The notes beneath the pieces were generated by a model, which was not told the DNA's origin, searched no databases, and saw nothing but the letters and a program-made list of their open reading frames with translations. A program made the translations under genes and the position numbers. 6,038 nucleotides of DNA, from assembly GCA_002691565.1 (NCBI GenBank), contig NZIH01000054.1:4859-10896 (forward strand), read 5' to 3'. Shown here piece by piece: positions 1-6,038 of this stretch. The first letter of the stretch is position 1. Each line of letters begins with the position of its first letter. This DNA is from Halieaceae bacterium (lineage in GTDB: Bacteria > Pseudomonadota > Gammaproteobacteria > Pseudomonadales > Halieaceae).

Positions 1-198
1 GAGTATGTTCGTCGATGGTGCCCTGAACTCGCAGAGCTTCCCAAGAAGTTCGTTCACGCGCCTTGGGAGGCGCCGTCGCTAACACTCGCGAGCGCCGGTG
101 TTGAGCTCGGGGGAAACTACCCTATGCCCATTGTTGACCACAAAACAGCACGTCAGGGGGCACTCGATGCCTACGAGGTGATCAAAAAAGCGAGTTAG
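1..198 (+). CDS. phr: Deoxyribodipyrimidine photolyase / cryptochrome family, C-terminal fragment
   Basis: The left window edge cuts off the 5' part; only the last 65 codons and the TAG stop at 196-198 are present. The visible peptide opens with EYVRRWCPELAELPKKFVH, continues with APWEAP, and ends with YPMPIVDHKTAR followed by an ALDAYE segment. This matches, from memory, the end of the FAD-binding domain of class I photolyases, such as the E. coli PhrB ending with its RRWLPEL, HEPW and YPQPIVEHKEAR-type motifs. Family members repair UV-induced pyrimidine dimers with blue light and reduced FAD in the cytoplasm; some act as photoreceptors instead. The fragment lacks the antenna domain and the tryptophan electron-transfer chain, so CPD photolyase, (6-4) photolyase and cryptochrome cannot be separated. 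Its stop overlaps the stop of the convergent cyclase gene. The family call is firm; the exact activity is not. Confidence 0.88.
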   Translation, partial: EYVRRWCPELAELPKKFVHAPWEAPSLTLASAGVELGGNYPMPIVDHKTARQGALDAYEVIKKAS

Positions 199-983
199 TC
201 CTCGTCGATAATAGCGACAGCGCGGGTCCAACCCGCTGAACCACCTCGGACCTTGTGCGGGAAACAACTGACGGTAAAGCCGCTGTCCGGTAGTGCCTCG
301 AGGTTGTGCATTTTCTCTAGGTGACAATAGCCGATATCACGACCCGCCTTGTGCCCTTCCCAGATAATACTGGCGTCTTTGTCAGCAGCGTAGCGCTCAG
401 CGGTGTAGGAAAAGGGCGCATCCCAGCTCCAGGCATCGGTGCCCGTCACACGAACACCGCGTTCAAGAAGGTACATGGTTGCCTCGTAGCCCATCCCTGC
501 ACCCGCGTTAACATAGTCCTCGCTCCCATAACGCTTACCCGCTGAGGTATTTACCAGAACAATGTTGAGCGGCTCTAGTGTTACGCCAATACGCGCTAAT
601 TCTCCCTCAACGTCCTTAGCCGTAACGACGTAGCCGTCTGGCTTGTCGCGGAAATCAAGCTTGATGCCGGGTTGAAAACACCACTCAAGCGGGACCTCAT
701 CAATGGTAATGGCGCGCTCAGCACCTCCCAGCTTGTCATTCATAGTGCTGTGATAGTGATAAGGAGCATCCAAATGGGTTCCGTTATGCGTGCACAGCTG
801 CACCATCTCGATGGCCCAGCCTTCGTTATCAGGCAACTCGCTTTTATCGAGTCCTTCAAAAAAGTCTGCCATTTGTGCAGCGCCTGTATCGTGCCGGATG
901 TAGTCAATCTTGGGACGCATAGGTGGCGGATCGCTAATAACGTCGTTCTCCAAAAAAATTGATAAATCTACAAACCGTCTCAT
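195..983 (-). CDS. Cyclase family protein (kynurenine formamidase-like metal-dependent hydrolase)
   Basis: A complete 262-residue protein of the cyclase family (PF04199 type), the usual length for single-domain members. The signature HNGTHLDAPYH spans residues 66-76, giving candidate divalent-metal ligands H66, H70 and D72 plus the conserved H76. H211 and E223 are 12 residues apart, the same spacing as the remaining ligand pair of KynB (H160/E172) and isatin hydrolase (H212/Q224), as I recall them. Other family-like segments are NTSAGKRYG (145-153), GTDAWSWDAP (181-190) and the C-terminal FPHKVRGGSAGWTRA. Family members hydrolyse amide or lactam bonds, for example N-formylkynurenine, isatin or cyclic amides. 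No signal peptide is visible, so it should be cytoplasmic. The ATG at 981-983 is preceded by a good GGGAG Shine-Dalgarno. No tryptophan-degradation genes lie nearby, so the kynB name is not justified and the substrate is unknown. The stop (TAA, 195-197) overlaps the photolyase stop. Confidence 0.9.
   Translation of the reverse strand: MRRFVDLSIFLENDVISDPPPMRPKIDYIRHDTGAAQMADFFEGLDKSELPDNEGWAIEMVQLCTHNGTHLDAPYHYHSTMNDKLGGAERAITIDEVPLEWCFQPGIKLDFRDKPDGYVVTAKDVEGELARIGVTLEPLNIVLVNTSAGKRYGSEDYVNAGAGMGYEATMYLLERGVRVTGTDAWSWDAPFSYTAERYAADKDASIIWEGHKAGRDIGYCHLEKMHNLEALPDSGFTVSCFPHKVRGGSAGWTRAVAIIDED
218..238. other. GC-rich imperfect stem-loop just past the photolyase stop
   Basis: CAGC (218-221) and GGGT (224-227) pair with ACCC (231-234) and GCTG (235-238) around a three-base loop, with GC at 222-223 bulged. 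An alternative pairing is the perfect 6-bp stem GCGGGT/ACCCGC at 222-236. It lies about 20 bases after the photolyase stop but inside the 3' end of the cyclase gene. No T-run follows on either strand, so it is not a standard intrinsic terminator. It also encodes the conserved Gly-Trp-Thr-Arg part of the cyclase, so codon constraint alone could explain it. Confidence 0.25.
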
Positions 984-991
984 ATCGGCAT

Positions 992-996
992 CTCCC
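992..996 (-). promoter_or_regulatory. Ribosome binding site of the cyclase gene
   Basis: Read on the minus strand this is GGGAG, within AAGGGAGA (998-991), eight bases upstream of the ATG at 983-981. It supports that start over downstream alternatives. Confidence 0.6.
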
Positions 997-1060
997 TTAA
1001 CGCTGACTCATGAGCCCCACTCTACCGCGACATTATCGCCTGTCATACCGCCTTAGGTAG

Positions 1061-1089
1061 TTGGCAAATCGGTGTTTAGGATCTATCGT
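1061..1089 (+). promoter_or_regulatory. Possible sigma70-type promoter for the amidohydrolase operon
   Basis: TTGGCA (1061-1066) resembles a -35 box. After a 17-base spacer, TATCGT (1084-1089) is a weak -10 with four of six consensus bases. Transcription would start near 1096, giving a leader of about 23 bases before the ATG at 1119. It sits in the 135-bp divergent region between the cyclase and amidohydrolase genes (984-1118), where a promoter is expected. For the cyclase direction the best candidate I see is GATAAT (minus strand of 1032-1037), but it has no matching -35. No clear operator was found. The match is weak and could be chance. Confidence 0.3.
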
Positions 1090-1118
1090 CCACTGATCGA
1101 AAATCTTGGGTAATTTAT

Positions 1119-2504
1119 ATGAAGCTCTTGCACCGATTCAGGCGCTTTGCAGGCACCTTCCTAGCAACATCGCTTTTAGCCTCCACGAGCACCGCAGACA
1201 CTCCGTTTCCGTCCACTTATCAAGCGCCAAGCCATACGCCAACAATCATTACGAACGCCACTGTGCTCACGGGGACCGGCCAAAAACTTGAGTCGGCGAG
1301 TCTCTATTTTGTCGACGGCAGAATTGTCTCTGTGGGTGAGCAACCTAAAACCCTGAGCGAAGATACTCGTGTCATCGATGTCGATGGCGCGTGGGTAACA
1401 CCCGGTATCATCGATGTGCATTCACACCTTGGCGTTTATCCGTCGCCCGGTGTCGATGCGCACTCCGATGGTAATGAGGCGACCGCGCCGGTGACGGCCG
1501 AAGTTTGGGCCGAACACAGCGTTTGGCCACAGGATCCTGGGTTTGGCCGTGCGCTTGCTGGTGGCATTACAGCCATGCAGATTCTGCCAGGATCGGCAAA
1601 CCTGTTTGGCGGTCGAGGTGTCACCCTCAAGAACGTCGCTTCAGTCACCTATCAGGGCATGAAGTTCCCTGGCGCGCCCTATGGGCTAAAGATGGCCTGT
1701 GGTGAGAACCCAAAACGTGTGTATGGCCGAAAAGGTAGCGGCCCATCCACTCGAATGGGCAACATTGCGGGTTACCGTGCAGCCTGGATTAAGGCCACTG
1801 ATTACCGAGATGAACATGCGAAGTACGCCGCTTTATCCGACGAGGAAAAAATAGAAGCTAAAAAGCCTAAGCGCGACCTCGAGTTAGAAACACTTGCGGG
1901 CGTGCTTAATGGCGACATCATCATTCATATGCACTGCTACCGCGCCGATGAAATGATGACCATCTTGGATCTCGCCAAGGAATTCAACTACACCGTTGGG
2001 ACTTTCCATCACGGCGTAGAGGCCTACAAAATTTCCAGTGAACTGGCAGAAAACGGGGTCTGTGGCGCACTTTGGGCCGATTGGTGGGGATTCAAGATGG
2101 AGGCCTACGACGGCATTCAGGAAAACATTGCGCTGGTGGATAGACCTGAGGGCAGTTGCTCGGTCGTTCACTCCGACTCCGATGAGGGCATCCAACGCCT
2201 GAATCAGGAAGCCGCCAAGGCGATGAGCCGTGGCAACAAAGCAGGCATGAATATTCCTCCTGAGCGGGCCATCAAATGGATTACCTCGAACGCCGCGAAA
2301 TCACTCGGTATCGACGATCAGACTGGCAGTTTAACAACAGGACTCATGGCTGACGTGGTCATCTGGAACGGTAACCCGTTCAGTGTCTACGCGAAGGCCA
2401 ATCAGGTCTTTATTGATGGTGTCGAGCGTTACAACCGCGATGATCCGACAAAACAACCCGTATCAGACTTTGAACTGGGCCAGCTTCTGGAGGTTTCACG
2501 ATGA
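1119..2504 (+). CDS. Exported metal-dependent amidohydrolase (imidazolonepropionase-like), catalytic-type member of a pair
   Basis: A 461-residue amidohydrolase-superfamily protein (PF01979/COG1228 type). Residues 1-26 look like a Sec signal peptide: basic N-region, hydrophobic stretch at about 10-21, and a likely cut after S24-T-A26. R8-R9 do not fit the Tat consensus well. The mature protein begins with the N-terminal part of the small beta-sandwich (about 42-95). The barrel then starts at TPGIIDVHSHLG, with H101 and H103 as the metal-binding HxH. Further candidate ligands are K191 in GLKMACGENPKR, H272 in IIIHMHCYRADEM, H297 or H298 in GTFHHGVEA, and D353 in VVHSDSDEG. The chain closes with the usual GLMADVVIWNGNPF segment, where the sandwich is completed. 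The active site therefore looks intact. The family hydrolyses C-N bonds in cyclic amides or peptides; the substrate here is unknown. The only possible in-frame ATG near the 5' end is at 1119, since a TAG lies upstream at 1077; its ribosome site is weak (GGG at 1108-1110). The 3' end overlaps the next gene by four bases. Confidence 0.9.
   Translation: MKLLHRFRRFAGTFLATSLLASTSTADTPFPSTYQAPSHTPTIITNATVLTGTGQKLESASLYFVDGRIVSVGEQPKTLSEDTRVIDVDGAWVTPGIIDVHSHLGVYPSPGVDAHSDGNEATAPVTAEVWAEHSVWPQDPGFGRALAGGITAMQILPGSANLFGGRGVTLKNVASVTYQGMKFPGAPYGLKMACGENPKRVYGRKGSGPSTRMGNIAGYRAAWIKATDYRDEHAKYAALSDEEKIEAKKPKRDLELETLAGVLNGDIIIHMHCYRADEMMTILDLAKEFNYTVGTFHHGVEAYKISSELAENGVCGALWADWWGFKMEAYDGIQENIALVDRPEGSCSVVHSDSDEGIQRLNQEAAKAMSRGNKAGMNIPPERAIKWITSNAAKSLGIDDQTGSLTTGLMADVVIWNGNPFSVYAKANQVFIDGVERYNRDDPTKQPVSDFELGQLLEVSR
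2489..2493 (+). promoter_or_regulatory. Strong ribosome binding site deciding the start of the second amidohydrolase
   Basis: GGAGG lies inside the 3' end of the first amidohydrolase gene, seven bases before the ATG at 2501. A second in-frame ATG at 2510 (codon 4) would be 16 bases away, so 2501 is the better start. This gives an ATGA overlap with the upstream TGA, typical of translational coupling. Confidence 0.75.
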
Positions 2505-3742
2505 AAAAAATGACTGTATTGGTAGCGCTTGCTATGGGTTTACAGGGGGTCGGCGCTAGCGCTGAGAGCCTGCGAATCGACAATGCGACCGTCATGACCA
2601 TGGGTAGCATGGGGACGCTTCAAAATACCGACATTCTCATAGAAGATGGAGAAATCACCGCTATCGGTACTGATTTGTCGAGCGATGCGGATCGCGTCCT
2701 CGACGCCGGCGGTGCCATCATCACACCCGCTATGTTTGCCGGAGCGACCACGACTGGCCTGGTCGAGGTCAACGCCGTGAGGGAGTCGGTGGACAGCTCA
2801 GTTAGCGAGACACCTCTGGGTAAGCTCCATGTTGAGTTTGATATTCGACGGGCTTACTCCCCTCTCACTAGTCTCCATAGCATTACTCGAACAGAGGGTT
2901 TTGGGTATAGCCTGCTGGCAGCAACAGGCGGTCAATATTCCATTGCGGGGGTTGGTTCGCTGGTTGATTTTAATGGCGGTTTTGACAGTTTCTCCGGAAG
3001 TGATACCGTGTTTATCGATGTGGACGGCTACTCTTCACGAAAGGTTGGCGGTTCAAGAGCCGCGCACTGGATGTTGCTTGATGGGGCCATGGCCGATCTG
3101 AAGGGACGCGCAAGCGAGCAGGAGTATCTCACCCTCGCGGGTCGTAATGTTCTAAAGCGACTCAAATCTGACGGCATTTTCGTGTTTTCCGCGAATCGCG
3201 CCGCCGATATCAAACAGGTAATTGAGTTTGCTACGGAGCACGACATTAGTGCTGTAATCGTAGGCGCTCGCGAGGCCTGGATGATGGCTCAGGAGCTTGC
3301 TGACTCGGATATTGCAGTCATGGTTAATGGTTTGGACAACCTTCCAGCAGATTTCGATTCGCTTGGCTCGCGCTTGGATAACGCAGCATTGCTGAGCAAC
3401 GCAGGCGTCACGGTTATGTTCACAAGCGATGAAACCCACAACGCACGGAAAATCCGTCAAGGTGCCGGTACGGCTGTCGCCTATGGCATGGACTATGACT
3501 TGGCACTCCAAGCAATGACAATCACTCCGGCCAAGGTGTTCGGTGGAAGAAACCGTGCTTTGGCTGTGGGCAATTCAGCTGACCTCGTGGTTTGGAGCGG
3601 CGATCCGCTTGAAGTCACCAGCTATGCAACACGCGTCGTCATCGAAGGTGAAGTCATGTCGATGGAAAATCGTCAAAGCAAGCTTCTGCAGCGCTACCTG
3701 CCTGAAGACGCGGGAATGGGTCGCGCTTATATTAACCGGTAA
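2501..3742 (+). CDS. Exported amidohydrolase-family protein with degenerate metal site, partner of the upstream amidohydrolase
   Basis: A 413-residue protein with a clear signal peptide at 1-21 (Lys-rich start, hydrophobic core, cut after A19-S-A21). The amidohydrolase fold is recognisable: an early sandwich segment (24-75), the ITPAMFAGATTTG entry to the barrel, NRAADIKQVIEFA (232-244), VGAREAWMMAQELA (254-267), TSDETHNARK (308-317), and the closing NSADLVVWSGDP (358-369) where the first gene has LMADVVIWNGNP. The metal ligands are largely missing. The HxH position reads AGA/TTT-like sequence with no histidine. The HxHxxRADE region reads SANRAADI, the H297/H298 region reads GAREAW, and the lysine motif is not visible; only the TSD aspartate (D310) remains. 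It is therefore probably not a classical metal hydrolase and may be a structural or substrate-binding subunit. Its coupling to the upstream gene and shared export point to a joint complex. From memory, similar metal-poor members occur beside active ones in other bacteria. The gene ends 10 bases before the convergent hldE stop. Confidence 0.85.
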   Translation: MKKMTVLVALAMGLQGVGASAESLRIDNATVMTMGSMGTLQNTDILIEDGEITAIGTDLSSDADRVLDAGGAIITPAMFAGATTTGLVEVNAVRESVDSSVSETPLGKLHVEFDIRRAYSPLTSLHSITRTEGFGYSLLAATGGQYSIAGVGSLVDFNGGFDSFSGSDTVFIDVDGYSSRKVGGSRAAHWMLLDGAMADLKGRASEQEYLTLAGRNVLKRLKSDGIFVFSANRAADIKQVIEFATEHDISAVIVGAREAWMMAQELADSDIAVMVNGLDNLPADFDSLGSRLDNAALLSNAGVTVMFTSDETHNARKIRQGAGTAVAYGMDYDLALQAMTITPAKVFGGRNRALAVGNSADLVVWSGDPLEVTSYATRVVIEGEVMSMENRQSKLLQRYLPEDAGMGRAYINR

Positions 3743-3752
3743 GGCTCAGCCC

Positions 3753-5195
3753 CTAACTATCGGCGTTCATGCGCTCGATAGTTGCGGTGGTGGAGAAGCC
3801 CTCGACGAAATCGAGGATGACAACGTCACCGCCGCTTGCCAGCACATGCTCGTGTCCGGCTATGTCCGCTACGGCGTAGTCGCCGCCTTTTACCAGCACG
3901 TCAGGTGAGATCGCCGAAATCAGGCGTGCAGGTGTGTCCTCGGAGAACGGTACGACATAACTTACGGCGCGAAGACCAGCGAGCACCGACATCCGAGACT
4001 CAATACCATTAATAGGCCTGTCGGGGCCTTTCAAACGGGCCACAGAGGCATCGTCGTTGACTGCCACGATCAACACATCTGCGAGCTCTGCTGCCTGACT
4101 CAAATAGCTAACATGGCCCGGGTGTAACAAATCAAAACAGCCATTCGTCATCACAACCCGCTTGCCTTCGGCTTTCATGCTAGCCACAGCTATAAGCGCC
4201 TCATCTTCGGTCACGACGCCTATCGACGGTAAACCGTCGGTGGCATCACCCGTGTGTTGTGACAGCGCCCCCTCAAGTTCCTCACGCGTTACCGTCGCGG
4301 TACCTACCTTACCAACGACCAGTCCCGCGGCAACGTTGGCAAGTCGCGTTGAATTCTCCAAACTATCTTCACTGGCAAGACCCGCTGCCATGGCAGAAAT
4401 GACCGTGTCTCCAGCGCCCGTGACATCGAATACCTCGCGCGCCAACGCAGGCAAGTGAAGCGGCTCTCCCTCTGCCGATTGAAGGGTCATGCCACGTTCA
4501 CTTCGAGTGATCAACACGGCTTCAAAGTCATGCGTCTTACACAAACCTCGAGCGTGCTCGCTAATTAACGCATCATCCTGCTGGCACGCACCGACAACTG
4601 CCTCAAATTCGGACAGATTTGGCGTGATCAGCGTGGCTCCCGCATATCGAGAGAAATCAGTGCCCTTCGGGTCGACCAAAACCGGCGTATTTAAGGCCCT
4701 ACAGGCGCTAATGAGCGCCTCGATATTCGTCAAAGTGCCTTTCGCATAATCACTGAGAAGCACGACATCATGCTCGGCAATTAAATTACTCGCATACTGA
4801 AGAAATGATTCGTCAGCAAACTCGTCCAGTGGCGCCTCAAAATCCATTCGAATCAATTGCTGGTTTCGGCTAAGCACCCGCAACTTAACAATCGTATCTG
4901 CGGGACAAGGCATCACTGACCACCGGACACCCTGCGCTTCGACAGCTAAACGAAGTTGCTTCGCGTACTCGTCATCCCCAACTAGACCTGACAACGTCGT
5001 CTCAACACCCAGAGCCGCGAGGTTAATAGCAACATTTCCCGCTCCGCCAGGTCTGTCATCCACACCGGCAACCTTGACAACGGGGACCGGCGCCTCAGGG
5101 CTGATTCGCGTGGTCGCACCGTGCCAGAAGCGATCGAGCATGACATCACCAATGACCAGTACTTTGGCGTCACTGAATTTTAGAAGCTTGCTCAT
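3753..5195 (-). CDS. hldE: Bifunctional heptose-7-phosphate kinase / heptose-1-phosphate adenylyltransferase
   Basis: A complete 480-residue protein, close to the 477 of E. coli HldE (RfaE). It catalyses two cytoplasmic steps towards ADP-L-glycero-D-manno-heptose: phosphorylation of D-glycero-D-manno-heptose 7-phosphate at C1, and later transfer of AMP from ATP to the heptose 1-phosphate. Residues 1 to about 312 form a PfkB/ribokinase-type kinase, with GDVMLDRFWHG (16-26), GGAGNVAINLAALG (50-63), the DYAKGTL segment (149-155), and the nucleotide/anion-hole motif TGAGDT (259-264) with D263 as probable catalytic base. A linker (about 313-343) leads to a nucleotidyltransferase domain (345-475) with TNGCFDLLHPGH (350-361, HxGH motif H358-H361), VAVNDDASVARLKG (377-390), SRM (400-402), KGGDY (436-440) and the C-terminal FSTTATIERM. 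All hallmark residues are present, so both activities should be intact. The ATG at 5195 has only a weak GAG-type ribosome site. It lies 44 bases downstream of the glycosyltransferase gene in the same direction, consistent with an LPS core operon. Confidence 0.97.
   Translation of the reverse strand: MSKLLKFSDAKVLVIGDVMLDRFWHGATTRISPEAPVPVVKVAGVDDRPGGAGNVAINLAALGVETTLSGLVGDDEYAKQLRLAVEAQGVRWSVMPCPADTIVKLRVLSRNQQLIRMDFEAPLDEFADESFLQYASNLIAEHDVVLLSDYAKGTLTNIEALISACRALNTPVLVDPKGTDFSRYAGATLITPNLSEFEAVVGACQQDDALISEHARGLCKTHDFEAVLITRSERGMTLQSAEGEPLHLPALAREVFDVTGAGDTVISAMAAGLASEDSLENSTRLANVAAGLVVGKVGTATVTREELEGALSQHTGDATDGLPSIGVVTEDEALIAVASMKAEGKRVVMTNGCFDLLHPGHVSYLSQAAELADVLIVAVNDDASVARLKGPDRPINGIESRMSVLAGLRAVSYVVPFSEDTPARLISAISPDVLVKGGDYAVADIAGHEHVLASGGDVVILDFVEGFSTTATIERMNADS
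3757..3781. other. Stem-loop at the convergent junction after the amidohydrolase operon
   Basis: CTATCGGCG (3757-3765) pairs with CGC (3772-3774) and CGATAG (3776-3781), with one bulged T at 3775 and a six-base loop. This gives a nine-pair stem 14 bases past the stop of the second amidohydrolase. It covers the last codons of hldE on the other strand. No T-run follows on either side, so it is not a standard intrinsic terminator, but it could block 3' exonucleases or slow read-through at this convergent junction, where no other terminator is visible. Confidence 0.35.
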
Positions 5196-5215
5196 CCGAT
5201 CTCACTCTCGCGGTT

Positions 5216-5227
5216 TTCTGATCAGAA
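5216..5227. repeat. Perfect 12-bp palindrome upstream of hldE
   Basis: TTCTGATCAGAA is a perfect palindrome in the 44-base spacer (5196-5239) between the glycosyltransferase stop and the hldE start, centred on a GATC. It could be an operator half-site pair or a small hairpin (four pairs with a four-base loop). It is not a terminator: the stem is short and only a few T/A bases flank it. No known binding-site consensus was recognised. Confidence 0.35.
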
Positions 5228-5239
5228 GCCTAATGGCCT

Positions 5240-6038
5240 CTAAACCAATTCATTGAAGGCGCTCAGGGCCTCTTCAGCTGTAATACCTACCATACAGTCA
5301 AAACGCCCCCCACATGTAGGACTTCGCCTACACGGCGCGCACTCTAGCTCATGATAAATAACTCTGACTTTATCGCGACCCGTCTCGAGATACGGGCAGG
5401 TAGATCCAAACAGTGCAACCGTGGGAACGCCCACGGCGATACCCATGTGCGTCAACCCTGTATCGACACCAATGACGCCGGAGGATTGTTTTACGAGACC
5501 CGCGCTGACGCCCAATGGATAAGCGCCCACCCAGTTCATTACTGTCAGACCCTCTAGCAAGGTAGCCGCCTCTTCCCGATCCGCTGGGCCACCCAAACAG
5601 GCTACTCGGTGTCCCGCGTTAACAAGTTGCTCGATGAGGGCTCTCCAATGCCCGTGGGTCCAATGTTTTTGTGGGCGTGTCGTGAAGGGTGCTATGACCA
5701 CATAGGCTTCCTGCGGTGCGATATCAATCGATCGCTTGTTATCCAATTCTGACAGGCCCAGTACCATCTCGAAGTTCGATGTATCCCATCCCAAGGTGTC
5801 GGCAAGCGCGAGATACTCAGAGCTGATTCTCGGTGTGATGCTCTTGTCGAACCGTTGCGTCAGGAATACCCCATTGGGCTCCTTTGACTTGAAACCGATA
5901 CGTTGGGGGCTGCCCGTTAACCAGGACAAAAATGCACTTTTGACCAAACCTTGGGCATCGATAACCAGATCATAGTTGCGCTCCCGGAGTTTTTGTCGGA
6001 ACGCCATCACGGCACGTAACAAAGCAAAAATGCGTTTT
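5240..6038 (-). CDS. Glycosyltransferase family 9 protein, LPS heptosyltransferase (WaaC-like), 5' end outside window
   Basis: The frame is open to the right window edge and shows 265 residues to the TAG at 5242-5240. A TTG at 6022 is not a likely start because family-like sequence continues upstream of it. About 70-80 N-terminal residues, including the first Rossmann strand and catalytic Asp region, should lie beyond the window; this is estimated against E. coli WaaC. Visible motifs, numbered from the edge, are YDLVIDAQGLVKSA (22-35, nearly identical to WaaC), FTTRPQKHW (118-126, matching the WaaC TTRDDKHW sugar-nucleotide loop with its key Lys), and GVDTGLTHMG (190-199, the conserved GT9 Asp motif). 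The enzyme would transfer heptose from ADP-heptose to the Kdo-lipid A inner core at the cytoplasmic membrane. The C-terminus differs from E. coli WaaC: a four-cysteine cluster (C233, C236, C242, C248; Cx2Cx5Cx5C) resembles WaaF/WaaQ-like or other GT9 members. It is therefore a GT9 heptosyltransferase, with the exact acceptor (HepI, HepII or HepIII) uncertain. It is the gene upstream of hldE. Confidence 0.88.
   Translation of the reverse strand, partial: KRIFALLRAVMAFRQKLRERNYDLVIDAQGLVKSAFLSWLTGSPQRIGFKSKEPNGVFLTQRFDKSITPRISSEYLALADTLGWDTSNFEMVLGLSELDNKRSIDIAPQEAYVVIAPFTTRPQKHWTHGHWRALIEQLVNAGHRVACLGGPADREEAATLLEGLTVMNWVGAYPLGVSAGLVKQSSGVIGVDTGLTHMGIAVGVPTVALFGSTCPYLETGRDKVRVIYHELECAPCRRSPTCGGRFDCMVGITAEEALSAFNELV

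Noticed and set aside
321..962. Plus-strand open frames of 74 and 96 codons (321-545, 672-962) opposite the cyclase gene
   Set aside because: They lie wholly antisense to a clearly conserved coding gene, have no recognisable motifs, and are explained as shadow frames.
195..983. Naming the cyclase kynB (kynurenine formamidase)
   Set aside because: The fold and ligands fit, but the protein is about 50 residues longer than typical KynB and no kyn genes are nearby.
984..1118. Small RNA, riboswitch or attachment site in the divergent intergenic region
   Set aside because: Only a short CTCATGAG palindrome and weak promoter-like boxes are visible; there is no stable structured element and no direct repeats.
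1119..1196. Twin-arginine (Tat) signal on the first amidohydrolase because of R8-R9
   Set aside because: The residues after the RR pair (F-A-G) do not fit the RRxFL pattern; a Sec signal with an S-T-A cleavage site explains the N-terminus better.
2504..2510. Run of seven A at the start of the second amidohydrolase as a programmed slippage site
   Set aside because: It comes from ordinary Lys-Lys codons of a signal peptide, and the gene reads through in one frame with no alternative product.
5240..6022. TTG at 6022 as the true start of the glycosyltransferase
   Set aside because: The frame stays open to the window edge, and the WaaC comparison predicts another 70-80 residues upstream, so the gene is simply cut off.

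Overview
The window reads as chromosomal DNA of a free-living Gram-negative bacterium. It is most likely a gammaproteobacterium, possibly a marine one. This is an inference from the presence of heptose/LPS inner-core genes, a bacterial photolyase, two secreted amidohydrolases and tightly packed genes. No 16S or other phylogenetic marker is present. I see no mobile element, CRISPR array, tRNA, rRNA or phage-like sequence.

Layout from left to right: (1) 1-198, + strand: the last 65 codons of a deoxyribodipyrimidine photolyase/cryptochrome. (2) 195-983, - strand: a complete metal-dependent cyclase-family hydrolase (kynurenine formamidase-like fold). It converges on the photolyase so closely that the two stop codons overlap. 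(3) 984-1118: a 135-bp divergent intergenic region, the only sizeable non-coding stretch. It holds a ribosome binding site for the cyclase and a possible weak promoter for the rightward genes. (4) 1119-3742, + strand: a two-gene operon of exported amidohydrolases joined by an ATGA start/stop overlap. The first keeps a full set of candidate metal ligands; the second has lost the histidines. (5) 3753-6038, - strand: an LPS inner-core block. A GT9 heptosyltransferase-type glycosyltransferase, cut off by the window edge, lies upstream of hldE, the bifunctional ADP-heptose synthesis enzyme.

HldE makes ADP-heptose precursor in the cytoplasm, and a GT9 heptosyltransferase would use ADP-heptose to extend lipid A-Kdo, so these two fit one pathway. 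The amidohydrolase pair is predicted to act together in the periplasm or outside the cell on an unknown substrate. The cyclase and photolyase show no clear functional link to either block. The most interesting item is the coupled amidohydrolase pair with one apparently metal-less partner. This pattern is probably typical of its family, and I did not find a convincing new system.
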